From: Blastocatellia bacterium
GTDB taxonomy: Bacteria > Acidobacteriota > Blastocatellia > Chloracidobacteriales > JADJPF01
DNA length: 5,270 nucleotides
Direction: 5' to 3'
Assembly: GCA_016789295.1 (NCBI GenBank)
Contig: JAEUQL010000302.1
Location: forward strand, 1-5,270
Numbering within the stretch: the stretch's first letter is position 1; every line of letters starts with the position of its first letter. The notes under the pieces are model-generated. The model was not told the origin of the DNA and made no database searches. It saw only the letters and a list, made by a program, of their open reading frames with translations. This document shows positions 1 through 5,270 of the stretch, piece by piece. A program made the translations under genes and the position numbers.

Positions 1-1
1 A

Positions 2-235
2 TCAGGACTTACAGAGCCTCTAAAACTCAAAGCCGAATACGACACCAACTATTTAGTTACTGTCTACAATCTTCCACCACCAGAAATGGCCAACTTGAAT
101 CACTTCTTAATGTACTATGACATCATCGATGAGAAGCTAACAAAATATGAGCCTATTGCAGTTAAGCAAAGTTTTACAGGTGGAGCAGGTTTTTTATGTT
201 TACCAAGAACCTTTGGAGATTCAGGGCTGAACTGA
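2..235 (+). CDS. C-terminal end of an unrecognised protein (partial)
   Basis: An open frame enters from the left edge and reads 77 codons to a TGA at 233-235. The start lies outside the window. The visible part begins SGLTEPLKLKAEYDTNYLVT, continues through a proline triplet (NLPPPEMANLNHF) and an aromatic-acidic stretch (MYYDIIDEKLTKYEP), and ends GGAGFLCLPRTFGDSGLN. I do not recognise a family, and I see no signal peptide or membrane segment in this part. The frame is probably real: it is uninterrupted to the edge, has a protein-like composition, and stops just where the convergent gene on the other strand ends, sharing 15 bp (221-235). No clear terminator follows; transcription would run into the antisense of the neighbouring TPR gene. 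It could still be a chance open frame, since only 77 codons are visible. Confidence 0.68.
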   Translation, partial: SGLTEPLKLKAEYDTNYLVTVYNLPPPEMANLNHFLMYYDIIDEKLTKYEPIAVKQSFTGGAGFLCLPRTFGDSGLN

Positions 236-2365
236 TTGAGCTTCTTTAATAAGTAGATCAAGACTCTTTCCTGAAAAGGAGAGATCAAGAAATTGATTTT
301 GATTCTTTGGGTGTAAACCTTCATTCACCTTTCGCATTTCTTCTCTTGCTAACTTGAACTGTTCTAAGGCTTCTGGTTTTTTTCCTTGCTCAAACAAAGC
401 TTCTCCTAGCCCTTTTCTTAACTGACCTATCCGAAGAAAGTTTTCTTGTCCAAACTCCTTAAATGCTTGTAAAGTCTCTCTGTAAGCTTTTTCCGATTTA
501 GCAAACTGTTTTGCCAAACCATAAACTTTGCCTTCATAAGTCATAAGGTGAAGCAAATTGTGCTTTTTGGCCGTTGGATCTGCTATCTTTCCAATGTCTT
601 GAATTTTTGCTTGCTCAATTAGATCTATAGCTTTTGAAGTCTCTCCAATTTCTGACAACACAGAAGATAGAGCAGCTTTTGCAATAAGACCGTAACCTAT
701 AAGCCCTTCTTTTTCACAAACTTTCACAGAATTTTCTAAATAAGCTTTTGCAAGCAATGGTTTCTTTAATCCGGTTGCTGCAAGTCCTGCACTTTGAAAA
801 AATTGTGAAGTGAGAATAGGTAACGAATATGTTGAACTGCCTTCAACGCCTTCAACACTTTTGGTAAAAGCAGACTCATTTTCATCAGCAGAAATATACA
901 AAAGAGAAATTAAAAATAATGGCTGAAGAGCAAACTTTTGGGCATCTATTGTCTCGCATACTTGAATACATTCTTGAAACTTTCTGACAGCTTCTTGCTC
1001 TTTGCGTTCATAGATATTTAACTGTCCATCCCAAAGAAGCATTTGGGCGTAGTTGAAGAGATAGCCTTTTTCTTTTGTGAGATTCAACCACTGATCTATT
1101 TCTGCTCTTGCCTCAGCAAGACGCCCGGCTTTTGGAAGAAATTTAACAAGTAAAAAAGATGCTGTCTGAGCATCTGCAACAGCACCGTGTCTGACAAATA
1201 CTTCTCTTGCTTTGTAGAGTTTGTCTATGGAATCTTGAAAATGATCTATAGCAACAACTTCTGACACTTCTTTGGTTTCTAGACGTGCTTCTAGCAACTC
1301 TTTTGCAGTATCAATTGAAAGTTTCGAATAGAATGCAACCTGATCTACTCCAACTTTCTCATTGCTATCTTTCATCATTAAAGTCGCCAAAGCCTGTACT
1401 GTTTCCAACTGATCTTTTGCCTCTACAGTCTTTTCTTGTATAAACATCAGAAGATAATAATTTAAGAAGCTATCGAGCTTTTCATAGTTTGTAGCTTTGG
1501 GTTTTACAGTATTATTGATAGCCTCTTGAAGCTTTGTAACCTTGCCTTCAGCCATTGTTCTACTTGAAACATCTGTAGCTAATTTGAGATAGGATTGATA
1601 ATCTTCAAGGGCTTTTGCTGGCAGATTGAGTTCTTCGGCTGCTTCGGCTCGACTGACTAGAGCATCGAGATCTGAAGCGTTTTCTTTCAACTTCTTTGAA
1701 GCTTCTTCATACTGATCGGCAAACTTCATTATCTCTTGACTGGTTCTCTTCTTGGTAGTTTGAACCTCTTGTTTAGAGTTGGCCTGCTCTTGACCAGTCT
1801 TTGCTACATTCACCTGTTTACTACTACCAATGAAGAGATTAACCAGCAGAACTACAACTATTATCGAACCTATAACCGATGCAGCTATTGCTATCTTCTT
1901 GCGATGATCTTTGAAAAACGACTTTGCTGGTTTGGGTTGAACCTCTTGTGCAGAGTCTTTTATTACAAAGTATTTTGGTGTGATATCTCTGGAAGAGACT
2001 TTGACAAAATCCTGATGTTTGCCGTGCCCATTGCGGCTTATCTCTATCCTGTTGCATTTCTCACATCGATTCTTATGCAATGCTATCCATCTGTACTCTT
2101 CGCTTGTTAGATAGGTTCTTATCCCTTTCTGCTCTAAGTTCATCACTCGGTCGTGTTCTTCGTTGGTCTTTTCCTTGATCGTCATCTTGATCAGCTCCAA
2201 CGCTTCTTCTCGTGTCATCTCTTTTTCACAATTGGCTATCCCAGGAAAGTAGGACTGTCCTCCTATTTTCTCTTCAAACTGACACAGCAGCTCCAATTTC
2301 ATATTTTTGAACTGTTTTCTACACTTTGGATACTTTGAGAATATCTCTAAAGTCTGATTGTCCAT
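221..2365 (-). CDS. Single-pass membrane protein with cytoplasmic Cys/His motif and extracytoplasmic TPR-like repeats
   Basis: This is a complete 714-residue protein. The ATG at 2365 is chosen because AGGAGG sits 5 nt upstream; the frame stays open to 2500 but offers only a TTG start without a ribosome site there. Residues 1-157 are charged and mostly helical, with Cys at 15, 28 and 46 and the cluster H97-x3-C101-x2-C104-x9-H114-x2-H117, which could bind zinc. A basic stretch (HRKK, 154-157) precedes one hydrophobic helix at about 158-179, so by the positive-inside rule the N-terminus is cytoplasmic and the rest extracytoplasmic. A Gln/Lys/Ser-rich linker (about 180-210) leads into a long all-helical region with TPR-like pairs, clearest near 232-265, 439-473, 608-643 and 646-680. 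TPRs bind other proteins. The topology resembles membrane anti-sigma factors, but no sigma gene is adjacent and no enzymatic motif is visible. The function is unknown. The stop overlaps the convergent plus-strand gene by 15 bp. Confidence 0.92.
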   Translation of the reverse strand: MDNQTLEIFSKYPKCRKQFKNMKLELLCQFEEKIGGQSYFPGIANCEKEMTREEALELIKMTIKEKTNEEHDRVMNLEQKGIRTYLTSEEYRWIALHKNRCEKCNRIEISRNGHGKHQDFVKVSSRDITPKYFVIKDSAQEVQPKPAKSFFKDHRKKIAIAASVIGSIIVVVLLVNLFIGSSKQVNVAKTGQEQANSKQEVQTTKKRTSQEIMKFADQYEEASKKLKENASDLDALVSRAEAAEELNLPAKALEDYQSYLKLATDVSSRTMAEGKVTKLQEAINNTVKPKATNYEKLDSFLNYYLLMFIQEKTVEAKDQLETVQALATLMMKDSNEKVGVDQVAFYSKLSIDTAKELLEARLETKEVSEVVAIDHFQDSIDKLYKAREVFVRHGAVADAQTASFLLVKFLPKAGRLAEARAEIDQWLNLTKEKGYLFNYAQMLLWDGQLNIYERKEQEAVRKFQECIQVCETIDAQKFALQPLFLISLLYISADENESAFTKSVEGVEGSSTYSLPILTSQFFQSAGLAATGLKKPLLAKAYLENSVKVCEKEGLIGYGLIAKAALSSVLSEIGETSKAIDLIEQAKIQDIGKIADPTAKKHNLLHLMTYEGKVYGLAKQFAKSEKAYRETLQAFKEFGQENFLRIGQLRKGLGEALFEQGKKPEALEQFKLAREEMRKVNEGLHPKNQNQFLDLSFSGKSLDLLIKEAQSVQP

Positions 2366-2370
2366 ACTTA

Positions 2371-2376
2371 CCTCCT
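2371..2376 (-). promoter_or_regulatory. Shine-Dalgarno that fixes the TPR gene start
   Basis: The minus strand reads AGGAGG, then TAAGT, then ATG at 2365. This full-consensus site with a 5-nt spacer selects the ATG over the TTG at 2500 and removes 45 codons from the longest open frame. The aldehyde dehydrogenase gene in this window has the same spacing. Confidence 0.9.
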
Positions 2377-2397
2377 GTCTGTGTAAAGACAAAATAA

Positions 2398-2432
2398 CTA
2401 AAGAGTTATAGATCTTTAGCAACAAATTGTTG
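2398..2432. promoter_or_regulatory. Two abutting inverted repeats in the TPR gene leader (possible operator)
   Basis: Positions 2398-2404 (CTAAAGA) and 2413-2419 (TCTTTAG) form a perfect 7-bp inverted repeat around an 8-nt spacer. Immediately next to it, 2420-2432 is a 13-bp palindrome, CAACAA-A-TTGTTG. Together they lie 33 to 67 bp upstream of the ATG. Such symmetry suits binding of a dimeric repressor or a weak RNA hairpin in the leader. Both are AT-rich and short, so chance remains possible. A loose -10-like TATTAT (minus strand, 2450-2445) lies just upstream without a convincing -35; if used, the palindromes would sit at or just after the transcription start. Confidence 0.38.
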
Positions 2433-2648
2433 TAATGCACGGGAATAATACTAAGGATGAGTCTTATAAACCGACTCTTAATAGAGACTTTAGTTAGCAA
2501 AGAAAGCAGGTGATAATTTAGACCTATAAAAAGTGCAAGTTATTTCTAGATAGTTTAGGAACTTTCTGTTTATAAAAAGGAAAAGCGAAGACAGAGAAGT
2601 TTATTGATTAAACAGCCTATTTTTTTAGCTGAAGCCAGAAAGATTTGC
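2433..2648. other. Rest of the intergenic stretch upstream of the TPR gene, no gene seen
   Basis: This AT-rich stretch between the aldehyde dehydrogenase terminator and the TPR gene leader contains no frame with a credible ribosome site on either strand. It presumably holds the TPR gene promoter, but I find no hexamer pair close to consensus. One candidate is TTGCAC, 17 nt, TATCAC on the minus strand at about 2539-2511, which matches consensus in only 7 of 12 positions. A 5-bp inverted repeat, GAGTC-9-GACTC, lies at 2459-2477. Confidence 0.5.
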
Positions 2649-2688
2649 AAAAAGCCCTGCCTTTCCTGGATAGGATGACAGAGCTTTT
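2649..2688 (-). terminator. Intrinsic terminator of the aldehyde dehydrogenase gene
   Basis: On the minus strand, starting 4 nt after the TAA stop, the arm at 2688-2677 (AAAAGCTCTGTC) pairs with 2661-2650 over 12 bp, including two G-U wobbles. The 15-nt loop can close a further CCT/AGG pair. The 3' arm runs into TTTTT (2653-2649). This is the classic hairpin plus U-tract form and separates this gene from the TPR gene downstream. Confidence 0.8.
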
Positions 2689-2692
2689 AGTC

Positions 2693-4132
2693 TTAAGGCA
2701 GTTGCATAGCTTTAACTTCTAGGTACTCTTCGAGGCCATATTTGCCAAATTCACGGCCATTACCTGACTGTTTGTAGCCTCCAAACGGAGCCATCATATT
2801 AAAATTTCCGCCATTAATATCTACTTGTCCAGTTCGCAGCTTTCGAGCTACTTGCTTTGCCCGTTCTGTATTTGCAGACCAGACCGCACCAGCAAGCCCG
2901 TAGATTGTGTCATTAGCAATTCTTACTGCGTCGTCTTCGTCTTCATAAGGAATTATTGAAAGCACTGGGCCAAAAATCTCTTCACGAGCAATTGTCATAT
3001 CGTTTGTGACATTTGCAAAGATAGTTGGTTTAACAAAGTAACCCTTTTCAAGCCCTTCTGGAGCGTCGGCTCCACCAGTGACAAGGGTTGCTCCTTCTTC
3101 AATGCCTTTGTGAATGTAGCTGCGCACTCGTTCTCTTTGAGCTTCCGAAACCAGTGGGCCAAGTTTTGCTTTACCTTCGCTTGGGTTGCCAAGTGTGAAA
3201 CCTTCGGCAGTCTTTTTGGCTATTTCAATAGCTTCTGCTTGGCGCTCTGCAGGAACCAGCATTCTTGTCCAGGCCGAACAGGTTTGACCAGAATTGAAGT
3301 AACAGTTACCAACACCTGAACGTACTGCTTGCTCAAAGTTTGCGTCATCCAAGATGATATTTGCAGACTTACCACCAAGCTCAAGGGAAACTTTTTTGAT
3401 AGAATTTGCTGCAAGCTCGCTAACACGACGTCCAGCACGGGTTGAGCCTGTAAATGAGACCATGTCTACACTAGGGTGTGAAGCAATTGCTTCACCAACG
3501 GGGTGCCCATAACCAGAGACCAGATTGAATACACCTGCTGGCAAACCTACTTCGTGGATAATCTCGGCAAGTATGAATGCTGTTAAAGGAGCAACTTCAC
3601 TGGGTTTGACAACCACAGTGCATCCTACTGCAATTGCTGGAGCAACTTTAGCTACGATCTGATGGAGCGGGAAATTCCATGGAGTTATGCAGCCAACAAC
3701 TCCTATAGGCTCGCGTACTACAATAGAATTTCCTATCTTCTCTTCAAACTCGTACTCAAAAAGTATCTTTGCATATGAACCCATTACTGCTGCTGGAAGA
3801 CCAGCTTGTACTGCAGTAGCTAGTGGTAGAGGCATACCTACTTCTTTAGCAATAACTGCTGCAATTTCACTTTTTCTAGCAGCCAATTTTTCGGCTATTT
3901 TTTTGAGAAAACCTGCTCGCACTTCAATAGGAGTGGATGCCCAGGTTTCGAAGGCTTTCTTTGCGGCTGCAACAGCTCGGTCTACATCTTCAGCCGTGCC
4001 GTTTGGGATCTGTCCCATTACCTCTTCGGTAGTAGAGTTGATTACGTCTATTCTGTCTGTTCCAGTTGACGCTACCCACTCGCCATTAATGTAGATTTTG
4101 TCATAGGATAACAATTCAGTAGATGCTTCCAC
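2693..4132 (-). CDS. NAD(P)-dependent aldehyde dehydrogenase (ALDH superfamily)
   Basis: This complete 479-residue cytosolic enzyme should oxidise an aldehyde to its carboxylic acid. The GTG at 4132 is taken as the start because AGGAGG lies 5 nt upstream; the in-frame GTG at 4138 overlaps that ribosome site and cannot be used with it. All family hallmarks are present: PWNF with the oxyanion Asn153, KPSE with Lys176 and Glu179 for cofactor binding (Glu here usually favours NAD+), the Rossmann GSTRAG at 229-234, general-base Glu251 in ELGGK, nucleophile Cys285 in NSGQTC, and EEIFGP with cofactor-ribose Glu385. The C-terminal APFGGYKQSGNGREFGKYGLEEY pattern, broken here at GNGRE plus FGKYGLEEYLEVKAM, recalls the CddD/SSP0762-like ALDH group (6-oxolauric acid dehydrogenase relatives); this is from memory. 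Length is normal for the family. The substrate cannot be told, because no pathway genes are adjacent. It has its own predicted promoter and terminator, so it is probably monocistronic. Confidence 0.96.
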   Translation of the reverse strand: MEASTELLSYDKIYINGEWVASTGTDRIDVINSTTEEVMGQIPNGTAEDVDRAVAAAKKAFETWASTPIEVRAGFLKKIAEKLAARKSEIAAVIAKEVGMPLPLATAVQAGLPAAVMGSYAKILFEYEFEEKIGNSIVVREPIGVVGCITPWNFPLHQIVAKVAPAIAVGCTVVVKPSEVAPLTAFILAEIIHEVGLPAGVFNLVSGYGHPVGEAIASHPSVDMVSFTGSTRAGRRVSELAANSIKKVSLELGGKSANIILDDANFEQAVRSGVGNCYFNSGQTCSAWTRMLVPAERQAEAIEIAKKTAEGFTLGNPSEGKAKLGPLVSEAQRERVRSYIHKGIEEGATLVTGGADAPEGLEKGYFVKPTIFANVTNDMTIAREEIFGPVLSIIPYEDEDDAVRIANDTIYGLAGAVWSANTERAKQVARKLRTGQVDINGGNFNMMAPFGGYKQSGNGREFGKYGLEEYLEVKAMQLP

Positions 4133-4137
4133 ACACA

Positions 4138-4143
4138 CCTCCT
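4138..4143 (-). promoter_or_regulatory. Shine-Dalgarno that fixes the aldehyde dehydrogenase start
   Basis: The minus strand reads AAAGGAGG, then TGTGT, then GTG at 4132. The final G of the site is the first base of the in-frame GTG at 4138, so the longest frame begins inside its own ribosome site. The GTG at 4132 gives a 5-nt spacer, the same as for the TPR gene. The junction is a short GT-dinucleotide run. Confidence 0.88.
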
Positions 4144-4145
4144 TT

Positions 4146-4187
4146 GCACTCTTCGTAGCAAGGAAGCAGAATCTCTAAAAAGAGTGC
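4146..4187 (-). promoter_or_regulatory. Leader inverted repeat next to the aldehyde dehydrogenase ribosome site
   Basis: GCACTCTT (minus strand 4187-4180) and AAGAGTGC (4153-4146) form a perfect 8-bp stem around a 26-nt loop in the untranslated leader. The stem ends 2 to 3 nt before the Shine-Dalgarno, so folding or a bound factor could affect ribosome access. I recognise no known riboswitch or protein-leader family. It may instead be a DNA operator placed after the predicted transcription start, or a chance match. Confidence 0.42.
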
Positions 4188-4214
4188 TCATTAACTTCTT
4201 TAGATTTCCAAGGT

Positions 4215-4244
4215 AGTATCTGTTTATCGCTATATGCTTGTCAA
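4215..4244 (-). promoter_or_regulatory. Candidate sigma-70-type promoter for the aldehyde dehydrogenase gene
   Basis: On the minus strand a perfect -35 TTGACA (4244-4239) is followed by an 18-nt spacer and GATACT (4220-4215), matching four of six positions of the -10 consensus. Transcription would start near 4208 and give a leader of about 75 nt that contains the 8-bp inverted repeat. The -35 overlaps a small palindrome, CTTGTCAAG (4237-4245). The -35 is strong, but the spacer and -10 are only fair. Confidence 0.5.
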
Positions 4245-4410
4245 GGCAAGTGCTCTTATATGTTCTGTTTAGCTTTTCTTATTGGTAACTATTTTCTGAA
4301 GTTGTAATCTGATAAGTAGAGTGTGATCGAAAGCAAGAAAAGTTTCTGTAGAGAATTTATAGCCTGGTAGTGTTTGATGAAGATGGAGTGTGTTAGTAGT
4401 GGTTGCTGTT
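4245..4410. other. Intergenic stretch with no gene seen
   Basis: Between the aldehyde dehydrogenase promoter and the stem-loop downstream of the Asp-box gene I see only AT-rich DNA with very short open frames. None has a ribosome site or a recognisable product, and I see no RNA gene. Confidence 0.55.
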
Positions 4411-4444
4411 AGCCATCAACTCAATAGTGAGCGAGTTGATGGCT
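4411..4444. terminator. Perfect 12-bp stem-loop after the Asp-box/TIG gene (atypical terminator or other hairpin)
   Basis: AGCCATCAACTC (4411-4422) and GAGTTGATGGCT (4433-4444) are perfectly complementary around a 10-nt loop, starting 17 bp beyond the stop of the Asp-box gene. The position suits a transcription terminator for the minus strand. The U-tract is wrong, though: on the minus strand the seven Ts (4453-4447) come before the stem and AACAGC follows it. Read on the plus strand the stem is followed by only TTT (counting its last base) and then As. It may protect the 3' end of the message or terminate without a U-tract. Confidence 0.5.
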
Positions 4445-4461
4445 TTAAAAAAAGGTTGTAA

Positions 4462-5270
4462 CTAGAAGTTGAAGAGAAAAGTGTTTGACGAAACTCCTGC
4501 AACTATTACTGAAACTTGATTCTGCCCCTTGTTCAGCTTAAGCCTCTTTTTATTTCCTTTAAGGACTATAGTTGAGTCGTTTTGAGAGATCAGTAAGTTT
4601 GTTATGTTTGATCCATTAATGCTAACAACTGCTCCACTTGTACTAAACCCACTTCCCGTTATGGTCAAATTCGGTTTCTGGAATGAAGCTCCAGTAATTG
4701 TGGGTTTTGGTGTAGCAACATTGCTAAGTTTGAAGACTCCGCGTCCATGTGTAGCTGCTACAAGAGTGTTGGTCTGATTGTTGATCTTCAAGTCAAAAAC
4801 TGCGCTATTTGGTAATCCCTGTGCTACTTCAGACCAAGTTACCCCCCCGTCAGTTGTAACAAAAACTCCGATGTCTGTGCCAACATAGAGCTTATTTGCT
4901 ACAGAACTGTCTACTACAATGGCATTTGTTGGGATGTTTGGTAAATTTCCACTGATATCCTTCCAACTAAGGCCGCCATCTGTACTTTTGAAGACGTGTC
5001 CTGTGTCAAAACCAGAAACAGTTAAATAGACAATCTTTGGATCTGCTTGCTCAACAGCAATTCTTGTGATGTAGCGAACAGGTAAGCCTATAGTTGAGTT
5101 GGTGAATGTTGTGCCATTATTGGTTGAAGTTTGAAGATTTCCATCAGAAGTTCCAACATAGATGGTTGTTTGGTTGTTGGCGATTGCAATAGCGGAAATA
5201 GATCCTTGTCCTTGTGTAAGATCGCTACTGATTGGACTCCAGAAGTCGCCTCGGTCAGTAGTTCTATAGA
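4462..5270 (-). CDS. Asp-box (BNR-like) repeat protein with C-terminal IPT/TIG domain, 5' partial
   Basis: The minus-strand frame is open from the right edge to TAA at 4464-4462, giving 268 visible C-terminal residues; the start and any signal peptide lie outside. Numbering from the first visible residue, Asp-box motifs (S/T-x-D-x-G-x-x-W type) occur at 3-10 (TTDRGDFW), 48-55 (STNNGTTF, degenerate), 95-102 (STDGGLSW) and 138-145 (TTDGGVTW). Their 43 to 47 residue period is typical of sortilin/VPS10-like and Ycf48-like beta-propellers. Each is accompanied by a strand such as IYVGTSDG or LYVGTDIG. The propeller ends with ATHGRGVFKL (172-181), a common closing motif in this group. Residues 189-268 form an IPT/TIG immunoglobulin-like domain (PTITGASF ... 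LTITGSGFS ... VSINGS). The protein is probably secreted or on the cell surface, with a binding or structural role; I see no catalytic motif. An apparent TTG start at 4791 is internal and lies within the repeat region. Confidence 0.93.
   Translation of the reverse strand, partial: YRTTDRGDFWSPISSDLTQGQGSISAIAIANNQTTIYVGTSDGNLQTSTNNGTTFTNSTIGLPVRYITRIAVEQADPKIVYLTVSGFDTGHVFKSTDGGLSWKDISGNLPNIPTNAIVVDSSVANKLYVGTDIGVFVTTDGGVTWSEVAQGLPNSAVFDLKINNQTNTLVAATHGRGVFKLSNVATPKPTITGASFQKPNLTITGSGFSTSGAVVSINGSNITNLLISQNDSTIVLKGNKKRLKLNKGQNQVSVIVAGVSSNTFLFNF

Noticed and set aside
264..283. Imperfect stem CTCT-tt-CCT-GAAA-AGG-AGAG as a terminator for the left-edge gene
   Set aside because: The stem is short and bulged, lies inside the TPR coding region, and is not followed by a T-run.
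115..324. 69-codon minus-strand frame at the convergent junction
   Set aside because: It overlaps the TPR gene end in another frame and the better-supported plus-strand gene. Its product is basic and featureless, and it has no ribosome site.
1736..2110. 124-codon plus-strand frame inside the TPR gene
   Set aside because: It lies wholly antisense to a well-supported gene. Its Cys- and Tyr-rich product reflects the opposite-strand codons, and it has no credible ribosome site.
2366..2500. N-terminal extension of the TPR protein to a TTG at 2500
   Set aside because: The extension has no ribosome site, whereas AGGAGG sits 5 nt before the ATG at 2365. The extension also covers the leader palindromes and has no recognisable protein features.
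3687..4094. 135-codon plus-strand frame inside the aldehyde dehydrogenase gene
   Set aside because: It is antisense to a clear enzyme with all catalytic motifs, and its product has no recognisable domain. It is a shadow frame.
4377..4412. Tiny plus-strand frame MKMECVSSGCC ending at the 12-bp stem-loop
   Set aside because: It is ten to eleven codons long with no ribosome site and no promoter, so a chance frame is the simpler explanation.

Overview
The window holds two complete genes, both on the minus strand, and two genes cut by its edges. The organism appears to be a low-GC bacterium with strong Shine-Dalgarno use: both complete genes have AGGAGG exactly 5 nt before the start codon. The right-edge gene pairs Asp-box (BNR-like) repeats with a C-terminal IPT/TIG domain, a combination I associate with secreted proteins of Acidobacteriota (Blastocatellia-like). 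That placement is a weak inference; there is no rRNA or marker gene to support it.

Layout from left to right. (1) Positions 2-235 on the plus strand carry the last 77 codons of an unrecognised protein. Its stop overlaps the end of the next gene by 15 bp in a convergent arrangement. (2) Positions 221-2365 on the minus strand encode a 714-residue protein with a cytoplasmic Cys/His-rich N-terminus (H-x3-C-x2-C), one transmembrane helix and a long extracytoplasmic TPR-like helical repeat region. (3) Positions 2366-2692 are intergenic. They contain two abutting inverted repeats in the leader of the TPR gene and, at the far end, an intrinsic terminator for the gene upstream of it. (4) Positions 2693-4132 on the minus strand encode a complete NAD(P)-dependent aldehyde dehydrogenase with all catalytic residues. 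(5) Positions 4133-4461 are intergenic, with a candidate sigma-70 promoter (perfect TTGACA), an 8-bp leader inverted repeat next to the Shine-Dalgarno, and a perfect 12-bp stem after the next gene. (6) Positions 4462-5270 on the minus strand carry the C-terminal 268 residues of the Asp-box plus IPT/TIG protein.

The genes do not look like one operon. A terminator and leaders of about 330 bp separate them, and their predicted roles (membrane TPR scaffold or sensor, cytosolic aldehyde oxidation, secreted beta-propeller-like protein) have no evident shared pathway. I found no mobile element, CRISPR array, tRNA or rRNA. The most unusual item is the membrane TPR protein, whose layout (possible zinc motif, single transmembrane helix, large external sensor-like domain) resembles membrane-bound ZAS anti-sigma factors, although no sigma factor gene is visible.
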